Origin: Chryseobacterium luteum
GTDB lineage: Bacteria > Bacteroidota > Bacteroidia > Flavobacteriales > Weeksellaceae
DNA length: 64,000 nucleotides
Direction of reading: 5' to 3'
Assembly (NCBI RefSeq): GCF_000737785.1
Contig: NZ_JPRO01000023.1
Location: 1 to 64,000, forward strand
The position numbers were made by a program, and so were the translations under genes. The notes beneath the pieces are model-generated. The model was not told where the DNA came from, ran no database searches, and saw nothing but the letters and a program-made list of their open reading frames with translations. This document shows positions 34,442-43,441 of this stretch, one piece after another. Position 1 is the stretch's first letter; the number at the start of each line of letters is the position of its first letter.

Positions 34442-35164
34442 ATGAAAATCACCATACCAAAACCGTGTCATGAAAACTGGGAAACAATGTCTCCCGATGC
34501 AAAAGGAAGATTTTGTTCCGCCTGCTCCAGGACTGTCCGGGATTTCACCATTGCTTCTGATGAAGAAATAATAGATCTTTTTGCCGATTCTTCAGAGAAT
34601 ATTTGTGGCAAATTCCATGAATCCCAGCTGAACAGAAATCTTCAATATTCTTATCTCAACTCAATGTTTATGAAGTTTGCAGCAGGTTTTATTTTGACTG
34701 CGGGAGGCCTGGTTTCTGTAAATGCACAGCAGAACATCACAAACGATACTTTAAAGACGGAAGAAATAAAAGAAGTGGTTGTTCTTGGATTTAATAAGCA
34801 AAAAAATCAAAAAATGATGCTTGGAGCAATTACAGTAATACCGGCAGAAGCTTTAGTAAATACTAAAGAAAACGCGACAGCAGGACTTTCTCCAAACCTA
34901 TCAGGATTAATGGTTAGCCAGATGCCGGGAACTAATTCAGGCGGACAGAAAATAAGGATTGGAGGAGCACACATAACTTCGGGAAATAATCAGAAGCCTT
35001 TGGTGGTAATGGATAAAAAAATAATCAGCCTAAAGGATTTAGAGGAAGTAGATCCCAATTCCATAAAAACCATGAATATTCTGAAAGCTTCCGCTGCCAC
35101 TGCATTGTATGGTGAAAAAGCTAAAAATGGGGTAATAATAATAACCACCAGGAAAAGAAAATAA
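34442..35164 (+). CDS. TonB-dependent receptor plug-domain protein
   Basis: 240 aa. The N-terminal region has MKITIPKPCHENWETMSP and FCSACSRTVRDFT, a Cys-containing cytoplasmic motif shared by several Bacteroidota envelope proteins. A hydrophobic segment near 75-92 (FMKFAAGFILTAGGLVSV) is probably a membrane anchor. The periplasmic part carries a carboxypeptidase/plug-like region: EEIKEVVVLGFNKQKN, GLSPNLSGLMVSQMPG, RIGGAHITSGNNQKPL, then ASAATALYGEKAKNGVIIIT. This is a free plug domain without the outer-membrane barrel, so it may act in signalling or with a separate barrel. Confidence 0.75.
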   Translation: MKITIPKPCHENWETMSPDAKGRFCSACSRTVRDFTIASDEEIIDLFADSSENICGKFHESQLNRNLQYSYLNSMFMKFAAGFILTAGGLVSVNAQQNITNDTLKTEEIKEVVVLGFNKQKNQKMMLGAITVIPAEALVNTKENATAGLSPNLSGLMVSQMPGTNSGGQKIRIGGAHITSGNNQKPLVVMDKKIISLKDLEEVDPNSIKTMNILKASAATALYGEKAKNGVIIITTRKRK

Positions 35165-35176
35165 AGAAGTAAATAA

Positions 35177-35211
35177 AAAGTCTGCGGCAATCGAAGATTG
35201 CCGCAGACTTT
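35177..35211. terminator. bidirectional terminator
   Basis: AAAGTCTGCGGCAATC, loop GAA, GATTGCCGCAGACTTT between the plus-strand plug-domain gene and the minus-strand tpx. Confidence 0.88.
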
Positions 35212-35228
35212 TATAATGCAGCAGAAGC

Positions 35229-35786
35229 TTATTTTTTCACAGCTGCAATCGCTGCTTCATAGTTCGGCTCCTGCGAAATATCGGCAACCTGCTCTTCATA
35301 AACAATTTTTCCTGAAGGATCTATCACCACAACAGCTCTGCTTAGAAGGCCCTTCATCACAGAATCTGTGATTTCCACTCCATAAGTTTTTCCGAAATCC
35401 GAACGGAAATCTGAAAGCATCACAACATTTTTAATGCCTTCTGCACCGCAAAATCTTTTCTGGGCGAAAGGCAGGTCTTTGGAAATACAGAGAACAACCG
35501 TATTCGGCATTTTGGCCGCATCTTCATTAAAATGGCGTACAGAAGCCGAGCATACACCCGTATCTACGCTTGGGAAAATATTAAGGACCAAAAATTTTCC
35601 TTTGTAAGAATCAAGCGTTTGATCCTTCATGGCAACATCGGTAAGGGTAAATTGGGGAGCCGCTTTATTTACCGATGGCAGTTTGGCGTACGTGTGTACT
35701 GGCTTTCCTCCCATCAAAACAGTATTCTGAGCGAAACTAAATACCGAGAAAAACAATACGGTACTGAAAATTAATCTTGAAAACAT
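35229..35786 (-). CDS. tpx: thiol peroxidase, exported form
   Basis: 185 aa with a Sec signal peptide (MFSRLIFSTVLFFSVFSFAQ) before a complete Tpx domain. The peroxidatic Cys is in PSVDTGVCSASVRHFNE and the resolving Cys in FAQKRFCGAEG. It reduces H2O2 and alkyl hydroperoxides using thioredoxin-like donors. Tpx is usually cytoplasmic; here a second copy without signal peptide is at 51064, so this one is adapted to the periplasm, where the electron donor is not obvious. It ends at a shared terminator. Confidence 0.92.
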   Translation of the reverse strand: MFSRLIFSTVLFFSVFSFAQNTVLMGGKPVHTYAKLPSVNKAAPQFTLTDVAMKDQTLDSYKGKFLVLNIFPSVDTGVCSASVRHFNEDAAKMPNTVVLCISKDLPFAQKRFCGAEGIKNVVMLSDFRSDFGKTYGVEITDSVMKGLLSRAVVVIDPSGKIVYEEQVADISQEPNYEAAIAAVKK

Positions 35787-35962
35787 AAGTTCTATTTTTA
35801 AGCAAAATTATTCTTTTTTTAGCCTCCGTTCATTAATTTTAATTCAAATACCCGCTAAATAGAACAAATCTATCAGCCTCCTATTTTTTTTACCAATTGT
35901 AACATCTACCTTTATTCTGTAAAAGGTTAAACTTTACATTCAAATTATAAAAATAAAAATCT

Positions 35963-37591
35963 ATGAATTCAGTAAACAAGCCGTCATTGCAGGATATTTT
36001 TAAAAGCGAAAACGAAATTCCCGAAGAATATAAAGTTCCGGAGATCCACCAGAAGGTCTATCTTCTCAACGGAGAACTGGTAGAATGGAACGGGGAAGTT
36101 CAGAATATCTATTCTCCCGTCTGTATTCCCACGGAAAACGGCCTGGAAAGAAAGCTCCTGGGAAGCATTCCCAATATAAGCCCTAAAGAAGCTATGGATG
36201 TTCTTGAGGCTTCCGTGAAAGCCTATGACAACGGTCTGGGAGAATGGCCTACGATGTCCGTTGAAGGGCGTATACAGTGTATGCAGAAATTTGTTTACCT
36301 GATGATCCAGCAGCGTGACCTGGTCATTAAACTGCTGATGTGGGAGATCGGGAAAACCCTGGCAGATTCCACCAAAGAGTTTGATCGTACTGTAGATTAT
36401 ATCAACCAAACCATTGATGCACTGAAGGATCTGGACAGGGAATCTTCCCGTTTCCAGCAGGCCGAAGGAACCATAGCCCAGATAAGAAGAGCTCCACTGG
36501 GGGTAGTACTAAGCATGGGACCTTTCAATTACCCTTTAAATGAAATCTTTACTACGCTTATTCCTGCACTGATCATGGGGAATACCATTCTGTTCAAGCT
36601 TCCCAAGCATGGTGTTCTGGCCCATTATCCATTACTGAATGCATTCAAAGAAGCCTTTCCGAAAGGAACTGTAAATACCCTTTACGGCAAAGGTTCAGAG
36701 ATCATCACCCCAATCATGGAAAGCGGAAAAGTGAATGTTCTGGCCTTTATCGGGTCCAGTAAAGTGGCGAACGGACTTAAAAAGCTGCATCCTAAAGTGA
36801 ACCGCCTCCGTGCCATCCTTAGTCTTGATGCTAAAAATGCAGCAATTGTAACTAAAAATGCCGATCTGGATGTTGCGGTAAGCGAATGCATCCTGGGATC
36901 GCTTTCATTTAACGGTCAGCGCTGTACGGCATTGAAGCTGATATTTGTTCAGAAAGAAATTGCTGAAGAGTTTACTGAGAAATTAAGTGCCGCCGTTTCG
37001 GCATTGAAGCCGGGTCTTCCGTGGGAAAAGGATGTGAAGGTAACTCCGCTTCCGGAAGTCAACAAACCGCTTTATCTGAAAGAATGTATTGATGATGCAT
37101 TGGCAAAAGGAGCGAAAGTTTTAAATGAAAACGGAGGTTTTACCGAAGAATCTTTTGTTTTCCCTGCCGTGGTTTATCCTGTTAACAGCGATATGAAGCT
37201 GTATCATGAAGAGCAGTTCGGGCCGGTGATCCCGGTGGTTCCGTTTGAGGATATAGAAGAGCCTATTGATTACCAGGTAAATGCTTCACATGGGATGCAG
37301 GTAAGCATTTTCAGTGAAGATCCGCAGGAAGTTTCCAGACTGATTGATCCTTTTGTGAACCTGGTAAGCCGTGTCAACATCAATTGCCAGGCACAGCGGG
37401 GACCGGACGTTTTTCCGTTTACAGGAAGAAAAGACAGTGCAGAAGGAACGCTTTCTGTTTTCGATGCGCTCCGTTCGTTTTCCATCAGGTCTCTGGTAGC
37501 CGCGAAGCTTACGGATTCCAATAAGAAATTATTAAATACAATTGTGAGAGAACACGATTCTAATTTTTTAAGCACCGACTACATTTTCTAG
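35963..37591 (+). CDS. gapN: NADP-dependent glyceraldehyde-3-phosphate dehydrogenase-like aldehyde dehydrogenase
   Basis: 542 aa. Aldehyde dehydrogenase fold: GPFNYPLNE (NAD(P) region), FIGSSKVANGL, catalytic Cys321 in FNGQRCTALK, and a GapN-like tail VFPFTGRKDSAEGTLSVFDA. The non-phosphorylating enzyme oxidises glyceraldehyde-3-phosphate to 3-phosphoglycerate with NADP. One oddity: the usual ELGGK general-base Glu position reads SLDAK (Ser287), so a standard catalytic Glu is absent; I recall similar variants in some related enzymes. Subfamily assignment is good, exact substrate less so. Confidence 0.85.
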   Translation: MNSVNKPSLQDIFKSENEIPEEYKVPEIHQKVYLLNGELVEWNGEVQNIYSPVCIPTENGLERKLLGSIPNISPKEAMDVLEASVKAYDNGLGEWPTMSVEGRIQCMQKFVYLMIQQRDLVIKLLMWEIGKTLADSTKEFDRTVDYINQTIDALKDLDRESSRFQQAEGTIAQIRRAPLGVVLSMGPFNYPLNEIFTTLIPALIMGNTILFKLPKHGVLAHYPLLNAFKEAFPKGTVNTLYGKGSEIITPIMESGKVNVLAFIGSSKVANGLKKLHPKVNRLRAILSLDAKNAAIVTKNADLDVAVSECILGSLSFNGQRCTALKLIFVQKEIAEEFTEKLSAAVSALKPGLPWEKDVKVTPLPEVNKPLYLKECIDDALAKGAKVLNENGGFTEESFVFPAVVYPVNSDMKLYHEEQFGPVIPVVPFEDIEEPIDYQVNASHGMQVSIFSEDPQEVSRLIDPFVNLVSRVNINCQAQRGPDVFPFTGRKDSAEGTLSVFDALRSFSIRSLVAAKLTDSNKKLLNTIVREHDSNFLSTDYIF

Positions 37592-37641
37592 ACAGATTTT
37601 TGGTTCTGTTTAATGAATCTGTTTAAATTTCTTTGTTGGAA

Positions 37642-37775
37642 AATCGCGAAGGCGCAAAGTTTTTTAAATTGTGTGGATATTTTCAGGCGCAAGAAAATCA
37701 AAAAAAATTCAGCAAAAACTCTATATGAAAAGCTAGAAATTTTATCGAAGATAAAATCTTTGCGCCTTTGCGATT
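37642..37775. mobile_element. MITE-like element of the GCGCAAG family, copy 2
   Basis: Near-perfect inverted ends AATCGCGAAGGCGCAAAG and CTTTGCGCCTTTGCGATT (one mismatch in 18). Interior GTGTGGATATTT and GGCGCAAGAAAATC match copy 1 at 32953. No open frame. Confidence 0.75.
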
Positions 37776-37818
37776 GGCCAGCTATATAAGATGTAAGCTT
37801 AAACAGATTTAATATAAT

Positions 37819-37850
37819 AATCCTCAATAAATTTATTTTTTGAGGATTTT
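37819..37850. terminator. hairpin, possible terminator after gapN
   Basis: AATCCTCAA and TTGAGGATT with A/T-rich flanks, 228 bases past the gapN stop and beyond the inserted repeat, which may have separated the two. Confidence 0.5.
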
Positions 37851-37995
37851 CTATTTTATTTTGAAAGCATTAAATAAGCTGTAAATAAGAATGTCATTAT
37901 GAAAAAAAGACATTGAATTTTATTTTTTGATGTAATTTTTTTTTAAAAGCTGTAACATTTGTATTTTTTGTCCTACTAATTATTGGAAATATAAA

Positions 37996-38124
37996 ATGTT
38001 AGTAATTTATGGGTCTGTGATGGCTCAGATTTTAGCTGGCTGTTCAACCTATAAGCCTTTTAAAAAGGAGTTGATGGATAAATTATTCCGTAGTACAGAG
38101 TTCTGTTTTCAAAACAAATGTTGA
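37996..38124 (+). CDS. possible 42-aa lipoprotein-like small ORF or remnant
   Basis: MLVIYGSVMAQILAGCSTYK contains a lipobox-like LAGC, but the N-terminus lacks a basic signal-peptide start and the frame is only 42 codons. A strong terminator follows at 38155, so the stretch is probably transcribed. It could be a tiny lipoprotein, the remnant of a longer one, or a small RNA. The rest of 37851-37995 shows no gene. Confidence 0.3.
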   Translation: MLVIYGSVMAQILAGCSTYKPFKKELMDKLFRSTEFCFQNKC

Positions 38125-38154
38125 AGCAGAGCTTAAAAACACACAAAGCGAGAT

Positions 38155-38183
38155 CCGGCAGAAATTTTTCTGCCGGGTTTTTT
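38155..38183 (+). terminator. strong terminator after the small ORF
   Basis: CCGGCAGAAA, TTT, TTCTGCCGG followed by a T-run. Confidence 0.85.
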
Positions 38184-38192
38184 ATTTTTAAG

Positions 38193-38309
38193 GGCCTGTT
38201 TAAATTGTATTCAGTAAAATTATGATGCAGAAATAATTAAAAAATATTTCTCCCGCAGATTTATTTCAGTTATACAAATCTGCTAAGTTTTAAAAATTTA
38301 AACAGTCTC
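38193..38309. mobile_element. MITE-like element M5
   Basis: Left GGCCTGTTTAAATT, right AAATTTAAACAGTCTC, flanked by TAAG on each side (38189-38192, 38310-38313). The internal CTCCCGCAGATTT links it to the CAGATT family. It sits between the terminator and the sigma factor gene. Confidence 0.75.
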
Positions 38310-38367
38310 TAAGAAATGTCTGTAACAATTTTTTATATTTAAAACTAACTCTATAGAGCCCGGAATC

Positions 38368-38868
38368 ATGAAGCCATTAGAGCAGGAATTTTTAGATAAA
38401 ATTGAAAAACATAAAGGAATCATTTTCAAGATTTCTAAAATGTATATGTCCGAAAAGGATGACCGCGACGATCTTTTTCAGGAAATAACTTACCAGATCT
38501 GGAAGGCCTATCCGAACTTCAGGGGACAAAGTGAATTTTCTACCTGGCTGTACAGGATTGCCCTCAACACAGCTATTATTTTTCTGAAAACAGAGAAGAA
38601 AAGAAGTTTTATTTCTAATGAAGACTTTTCCGGGTATAAGATCATTCAGGATGAGTACGATTATGGAAAGGAAGAAAAACTAATCCGGATGTATCAGGCA
38701 GTTCTGCAGCTGAACCCCATTGATAAAGCCTTCATTTTTTATTATCTGGAAGATTTTTCTGGAAAAGAAATCGCAGAGCAGATGGGAATCTCTGAAGGAA
38801 ATGCAAGGGTAAGAATGAACCGCGCCAAAAATAAACTGAAGGATATTTTAAACTCAAATAAATCATAA
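38368..38868 (+). CDS. ECF-type RNA polymerase sigma factor
   Basis: 166 aa with sigma region 2 (DDLFQEITYQIWKAYPNFRG, STWLYRIALNTAI) and region 4 (YYLEDFSGKEIAEQMGISEG, VRMNRAKNKLK). Typical length for an ECF sigma factor. The gene after it (17 bases on) encodes a three-to-four-helix membrane protein, most likely the cognate anti-sigma or membrane sensor. The promoter may lie in or behind the MITE inserted directly upstream. Confidence 0.92.
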   Translation: MKPLEQEFLDKIEKHKGIIFKISKMYMSEKDDRDDLFQEITYQIWKAYPNFRGQSEFSTWLYRIALNTAIIFLKTEKKRSFISNEDFSGYKIIQDEYDYGKEEKLIRMYQAVLQLNPIDKAFIFYYLEDFSGKEIAEQMGISEGNARVRMNRAKNKLKDILNSNKS

Positions 38869-38885
38869 TTTTTAAATCAATACCA

Positions 38886-39476
38886 ATGAATATAGAGGAA
38901 TTAAAAAATGTTTGGAATGAAGATGTTTCCCAGGAAACCCCTGAAATAAGTATTGAGCAAAGAAATAAGATCCACCTTCCGCTGGAAAAAATACGTAAAA
39001 ATATGCGCATGGAATTTTGGTTTGTAATCGGGGTATTTATTTTTTCATTTATAGTATGTGCCTTCTGCAAACCTTTTAAATTACAGTTTTATATTACCGT
39101 TCTTGTGACATCCATGCTCATCGTCACAATCTTCTTTTTCAGTAAATTTTTCAGGCTTTACAATGAGATCAGCAATCCTATGCTCAAAACCTATGATGCT
39201 TTGAAAGACCTGGTGATGCAGGTGAATCTCAATAAGCAATACTATCTGTCGTATTACCTGAGTTTTGTGCCTTTCATTGTCTGTGAAATGATCATTGTAA
39301 TAGAATTTATACCCTGGCCTCAGCCTATGAGTGAGGTGAAAATTGCCGTGATCCTGATAAGCTCTGTTACAATAGGACTTTTTGCATTGTTTATAAGCGG
39401 GAAATTCTGGTTTCACCGTTATTATGGAAGGTATATCATACCAATAGAAGATCTTTTGAAAGAATTGAAAAAATGA
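38886..39476 (+). CDS. membrane protein, probable anti-sigma partner
   Basis: 196 aa. A cytosolic N-terminus (MNIEELKNVWNEDVSQETPE) matches the start of other flavobacterial sigma-partner proteins: a helix, then Glu/Asp residues, then a first hydrophobic helix at about 43-62. Four hydrophobic segments in total. No zinc-binding anti-sigma motif. The role follows from operon order behind the sigma gene; the second pair at 45913/46376 has the same layout. Confidence 0.68.
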   Translation: MNIEELKNVWNEDVSQETPEISIEQRNKIHLPLEKIRKNMRMEFWFVIGVFIFSFIVCAFCKPFKLQFYITVLVTSMLIVTIFFFSKFFRLYNEISNPMLKTYDALKDLVMQVNLNKQYYLSYYLSFVPFIVCEMIIVIEFIPWPQPMSEVKIAVILISSVTIGLFALFISGKFWFHRYYGRYIIPIEDLLKELKK

Positions 39477-39490
39477 TGGGTTTAATGATG

Positions 39491-39521
39491 GGTTTCGGCG
39501 GGCTGGAAGCCCGCCGAAACC
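39491..39521. terminator. bidirectional terminator
   Basis: GGTTTCGGCGGGCT, GGA, AGCCCGCCGAAACC between the sigma-partner gene (+) and the S41 peptidase gene (-). Confidence 0.82.
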
Positions 39522-39529
39522 TTTAAAAA

Positions 39530-41062
39530 CTATTTAACTGCTTTCTCTTCTGCAATCTTATTTTTCACCCATTCCAGCTGCGGGTCTTTTTTATCGATGA
39601 TGTCCTGCATGCTCTCAGTGATCGTAACATCGGGAGTAACTCCTCTTTTTGTATCCATAAAATTGATGTTGGGCTGTACCAGCAGTAATCCGATAGGAAG
39701 ATTGATTTTTGAATGGGGCAGTTTCTGGTAAGAATAAAACCCGGCTACCGTTCCGTCATTTGCGCCGCCTGTTTCTTCGCCAACCAGTACCGCCCGTTTA
39801 TCATATTTCAGTTTTGCCGTAATAATAGATGATGCGGAGAAACTCCCGCCGTTGATCAGCACAAATACTTTCCCCTGAAAAGCATTCTTATCAGGTTTTG
39901 TCGGTTGGTCGGCTTTCATTTTGTAATATACTTTGCCATCCTTTTTATAAGTACTGAAGGTCTGTGCAAAAACATAAGTAGGATAGGCAAGGCTCTTAAA
40001 GGCATATTGGAAGGGAGTGCTTTTCCTGAAATAATTGGTTTTTAACGGAGTGATCCTTGAGGTAAGCTGTGACGGCTTGATGAGGACATACGGCTCCGCT
40101 GACAGGTAGGAATACAGGTTATTGATCTCGTGAAGAGATCCGCCGTAGTTGTTGCGGACATCTATAATCAGATATTCAGATCCCGCATTTTTTATTTTAG
40201 CAAAGGTTTCCCGGTAAAACTTATCCGAATAATCGCCTGAAAAACTTTTTATTTTGATATAAGCTGTTGTGCTGTCTTTATCCAGGAATTTAAAATTCCG
40301 GTTATAGGAATTGTTGAAAGCTACATAATCATTCAATTTCTTTTCCGGAGTTCGTTTTTCCTGTTCTTTATCCTTTTCCAGGTCATTTTCAGATTTAGAT
40401 TCCCGGTGCAGCGTATAAGTTTGCTTTTTTCCGTTGTACAGCGTTTCTAAAGATGCCGTATCTGCAAATCCGTTTTCTGCGGTATAAAAATTAAAGAAAA
40501 CATCCTTCAGGAAATATGACTGAAAAGTGGTATTATACCCGTCACTGCTGATCAGTTCCCGGTATTTCTTTATATATTCGGATGCAGGAGTATTATTGAT
40601 AGCCAGTACTTCAGTTCCCGGCTTTATATTTTCTATTGAATCTTTATTTTGAATGATATATAAATGGTTGTCTGTTATGTGGTATTCAAAACGGCTGAAC
40701 ATTCCCTTTTTATTCTCAAGGGCTTTAATCTGTTTTTTTGTAAATTTTTTTCTTGGAATTCTCAGTGCCAGATGTCCTTCACGGATATCGGCGATCACAG
40801 GCTGTAGTTTAAAATAAAACTGAAGCGGAGTTAAAGGCTGGTCGATAGTCTGTTTAAGACTGTCAAATTTATGGTCAAGATCCTTTTTGGAAATATACCA
40901 GTAAAGCTGGGGATGCATTTTTTGAAGCTTTAAGTAGGCATAATCTATGTCTTCCTTAAGCTCTTCAGGGCCAATGCACTCCACTTTCTGCTCATTATGC
41001 CTTCTTATAGATGTGCATGAGGAAAGTGCTGCTGCCAGCAGTATGATCGAATAATTTTTCAA
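39530..41062 (-). CDS. S41 family C-terminal-processing-like peptidase, lipoprotein
   Basis: 510 aa. Lipoprotein signal (MKNYSIILLAAALSSC). The PDZ-like part lies around IKPGTEVLAINNTPASEYI (145-165), followed by the catalytic fold: YLIIDVRNNYGG (about 300) and VLINGGSFSASSIITAKL with the nucleophilic Ser around residue 410. GEETGGAN follows. The Lys of the usual Ser-Lys dyad would be further on and is not pinned down. It acts at the cell envelope on unknown peptides. Confidence 0.85.
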   Translation of the reverse strand: MKNYSIILLAAALSSCTSIRRHNEQKVECIGPEELKEDIDYAYLKLQKMHPQLYWYISKKDLDHKFDSLKQTIDQPLTPLQFYFKLQPVIADIREGHLALRIPRKKFTKKQIKALENKKGMFSRFEYHITDNHLYIIQNKDSIENIKPGTEVLAINNTPASEYIKKYRELISSDGYNTTFQSYFLKDVFFNFYTAENGFADTASLETLYNGKKQTYTLHRESKSENDLEKDKEQEKRTPEKKLNDYVAFNNSYNRNFKFLDKDSTTAYIKIKSFSGDYSDKFYRETFAKIKNAGSEYLIIDVRNNYGGSLHEINNLYSYLSAEPYVLIKPSQLTSRITPLKTNYFRKSTPFQYAFKSLAYPTYVFAQTFSTYKKDGKVYYKMKADQPTKPDKNAFQGKVFVLINGGSFSASSIITAKLKYDKRAVLVGEETGGANDGTVAGFYSYQKLPHSKINLPIGLLLVQPNINFMDTKRGVTPDVTITESMQDIIDKKDPQLEWVKNKIAEEKAVK

Positions 41063-41291
41063 CTCAGTTTGAATTTTTTTTCAATCTGCTAAGTTATAAA
41101 GTTTAGAAATACTCTGATTTAAATAAATAATAAATTATTCAGAAAGCTTTATAAATTAAGTTAAAAAAATACTTAAATAAAGTGAAACAGAATAAAAGGC
41201 TCTGGGCATCTTATGTTTAGAAACATTAGTTACGATTCCCTTTTAACAAGAACTTTTTCCCATCAGTTCAGAGAATGATGGGAAGAATGAT

Positions 41292-41579
41292 TCAGGCGTG
41301 CCATATGTCCTTATATCTTGCAGGGTGGTTTTCAAACTGCTGGCGGACAAAATCACATTCGGGATCTACCAGCAGATCTTTTTCCTCGGAATAGCGTACC
41401 AATTCGTCAAGAAGCATTTTGGCGTATCCATGACCTTCGCGTTCTTCAATAATTTTAGTGTAGTAAACAGTCAGCAGCCTTCCGTCAATTTTTATAGACA
41501 TATATCCTGCTTTTTCTCCGTCAATAAGCAGCTGCAGTTCATCCTGATATGGTGATATCTCAAACTTTATATTTTCCAT
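41292..41579 (-). CDS. GNAT-fold N-acetyltransferase (YjdJ/Gtn10-type small)
   Basis: 95 aa. Compact acetyltransferase of the DUF-type small GNAT group: GEKAGYMSIKIDGRLLTVYYT, then the acetyl-CoA loop REGHGYAKMLLDELVRY, and a closing DPECDFVRQQFENHP. Such proteins share the catalytic loop with larger GNATs. The substrate is unknown. Monocistronic; the hairpin-like CCCATCA...TGATGGG at 41259-41282 just downstream lacks a T-run. Confidence 0.82.
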   Translation of the reverse strand: MENIKFEISPYQDELQLLIDGEKAGYMSIKIDGRLLTVYYTKIIEEREGHGYAKMLLDELVRYSEEKDLLVDPECDFVRQQFENHPARYKDIWHA

Positions 41580-41941
41580 AGTAGTAAAGATTTAGTTGAG
41601 TTAAAAAAACTTGCTTCACTCCAATCCGTAAAGCATTTAATAATCCGGCAGTATCATAAATCCGCTTGGATTTATACTTCTCATTCTTAAAATTACAAAT
41701 TAAAATAATACGAAGGATGAGTTTCCGGAAACTTAACAAATTTTAAGGTACTTTGGTTTCGTTCAGCAATACAAATATTTTCTGTGTATTGATTATTTGT
41801 AAGTGAAACGGCTTTGTTTACATTACGTTATTTTAACTCTTATCCTAGAGTCAGGTTATTTAACAAAGATTGTGAATAGATGTAAATTCTTGGCATTTTA
41901 ATTGACTATACTAAAACGGTTTAACTTTAAACGAGATATAG
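41580..41941. other. intergenic region, no gene seen
   Basis: 362 bases of AT-rich DNA between divergent genes; no convincing frame or hairpin. It must contain both promoters, but I cannot place the boxes with confidence. Confidence 0.4.
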
Positions 41942-42361
41942 ATGAAAAAAATATTAATTGCATTAATGCTTGCAGGCACATTTGGCCTCACCTATGCACA
42001 GTCAGATTATTATAACGATTACAGAAGAAGCATAACAGATATCAACTGGCAGACGGTGGCTGCAGATCTTCTCCTTTCTGCCACGCAGACCAACCAGCTG
42101 AATGCTTTAAACAGCAGATATAGAGATTATGATTCCTGGAACAGGGCATACGTAAGCCATCCGGACCGATGGAGAGAAGACCGGTATAATGAAGTAGAAA
42201 GAATTCTAGGAAGGGAAAAATACACTAAGTTTAAAACAAGATACTATAAAGGTCAGAATCCTGTAGCTGTTTATAACCGTAACAAAAATAACTACAAGAA
42301 AGTTAAAGCGCACAAATCCAAAGTGCATAAAATGGATAAAAAACACGGGCATCACCATTAG
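41942..42361 (+). CDS. small secreted basic protein, unknown
   Basis: 139 aa with a Sec signal (MKKILIALMLAGTFGLTYAQ). The mature part is rich in Tyr, Arg and Asn (RYRDYDSWNRAYVSHPDRWR) and ends in a Lys/His-rich tail (KVKAHKSKVHKMDKKHGHHH) that could bind metal. Resembles other small flavobacterial exported proteins with a QLNALNSRYRDY-like helix; no named family. A terminator follows. Confidence 0.7.
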   Translation: MKKILIALMLAGTFGLTYAQSDYYNDYRRSITDINWQTVAADLLLSATQTNQLNALNSRYRDYDSWNRAYVSHPDRWREDRYNEVERILGREKYTKFKTRYYKGQNPVAVYNRNKNNYKKVKAHKSKVHKMDKKHGHHH

Positions 42362-42393
42362 ACCCGTGATCAATTATATATTCAGTTTTAAGT

Positions 42394-42417
42394 GGCCGGC
42401 ATTTGCCGGCCGTTTTT
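42394..42417 (+). terminator. terminator
   Basis: GGCCGGC, ATTT, GCCGGCC, then T5. Confidence 0.88.
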
Positions 42418-42448
42418 ATTATTTGTTTGAATTTTATAACTTAGCAGT

Positions 42449-43354
42449 ATGGAATCTAAAGAAACAATAAAAGGATTTTATCTACGCAATGAATCTATGG
42501 AAAGGCATGATGCTGTTACCACTTCCGGAGTGGGGCACTTTAATGTGTTTTCACGTGAAAGCTGTTCACTCATAACGCCTTACAGCAGGAGAGATTATTA
42601 TAAGATTTCACTCATCATAGGAAAAGGAAAGCTGCACTATGCAGACAAATGGATCTATGTAGACCGTCCAGTGCTGTTGTTTTCCAACCCTGTGGTTCCA
42701 TATTCCTGGGATGCAGATGATGAGGACCAGACAGGGTGGTTCTGTCTTTTTACAGACCAGTTCCTGCAGAATGGTTCACGCCTTGGAAACCTTTTAGATT
42801 CACAGCTTTTTAAAATTGGGGGAACTCCTGTTTTCTTTGTAGATGAAGAACAGCAGAAGATCGTCTCAGATCTGTTTGTCAAGATGATGTCTGAAATTCA
42901 GACTGAATATATGCATAAGTATGATATGCTTCGTGCCTGCCTTCATCTGCTCATCCATGAAACAATGAAAATGCATCCTGCAGAGACCTTTGAACCTTAT
43001 CAGAATGCCTCCCAGAGGGTCGCATCCCTGTTTATGGAACTCCTGGAAAGACAGTTTCCCATCGACAGCCCGGAAGCATTCCTGAAATTAAAAACCCCTA
43101 ATGACTATGCACAAAGTCTTTCTATTCACGTAAATTCTTTAAACCGTGCTGTAAAAGAAATGACAGGAAAAACAACAAGCCGGCAGATTGCTTCAAGGAT
43201 CGTTCAGGAGGCAAATGCATTACTGAAACATACGGACTGGAATATTTCCGAGATTGCTTACGGATTGGGATTTGAAGAGCCTGCCTATTTCACTAATTTC
43301 TTTAAAAAACAGACCGGATTGGCTCCCAATGCAGTCAGGACGGCCACTGTTTGA
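42449..43354 (+). CDS. AraC-family transcriptional regulator
   Basis: 301 aa. N-terminal cupin-like sensing domain (VLLFSNPVVPYSWDADDEDQ, about 70-90), C-terminal double HTH: HVNSLNRAVKEMTGKTTSR (helix pair 1) and WNISEIAYGLGFEEPAYFTN then FKKQTGLAPNAVR (helix pair 2). It lies just before an aldo/keto reductase and an MBL hydrolase on the same strand, which it may control. Gap to the reductase gene is 87 bases. Confidence 0.9.
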   Translation: MESKETIKGFYLRNESMERHDAVTTSGVGHFNVFSRESCSLITPYSRRDYYKISLIIGKGKLHYADKWIYVDRPVLLFSNPVVPYSWDADDEDQTGWFCLFTDQFLQNGSRLGNLLDSQLFKIGGTPVFFVDEEQQKIVSDLFVKMMSEIQTEYMHKYDMLRACLHLLIHETMKMHPAETFEPYQNASQRVASLFMELLERQFPIDSPEAFLKLKTPNDYAQSLSIHVNSLNRAVKEMTGKTTSRQIASRIVQEANALLKHTDWNISEIAYGLGFEEPAYFTNFFKKQTGLAPNAVRTATV

Positions 43355-43441
43355 ATTTTATAATTCTTAGTTTGAATTCTATAGAGTATCCAATCCATTC
43401 TTGTTCTAATTTTGTCCTATCAATTTAAAATCACAGCAATT

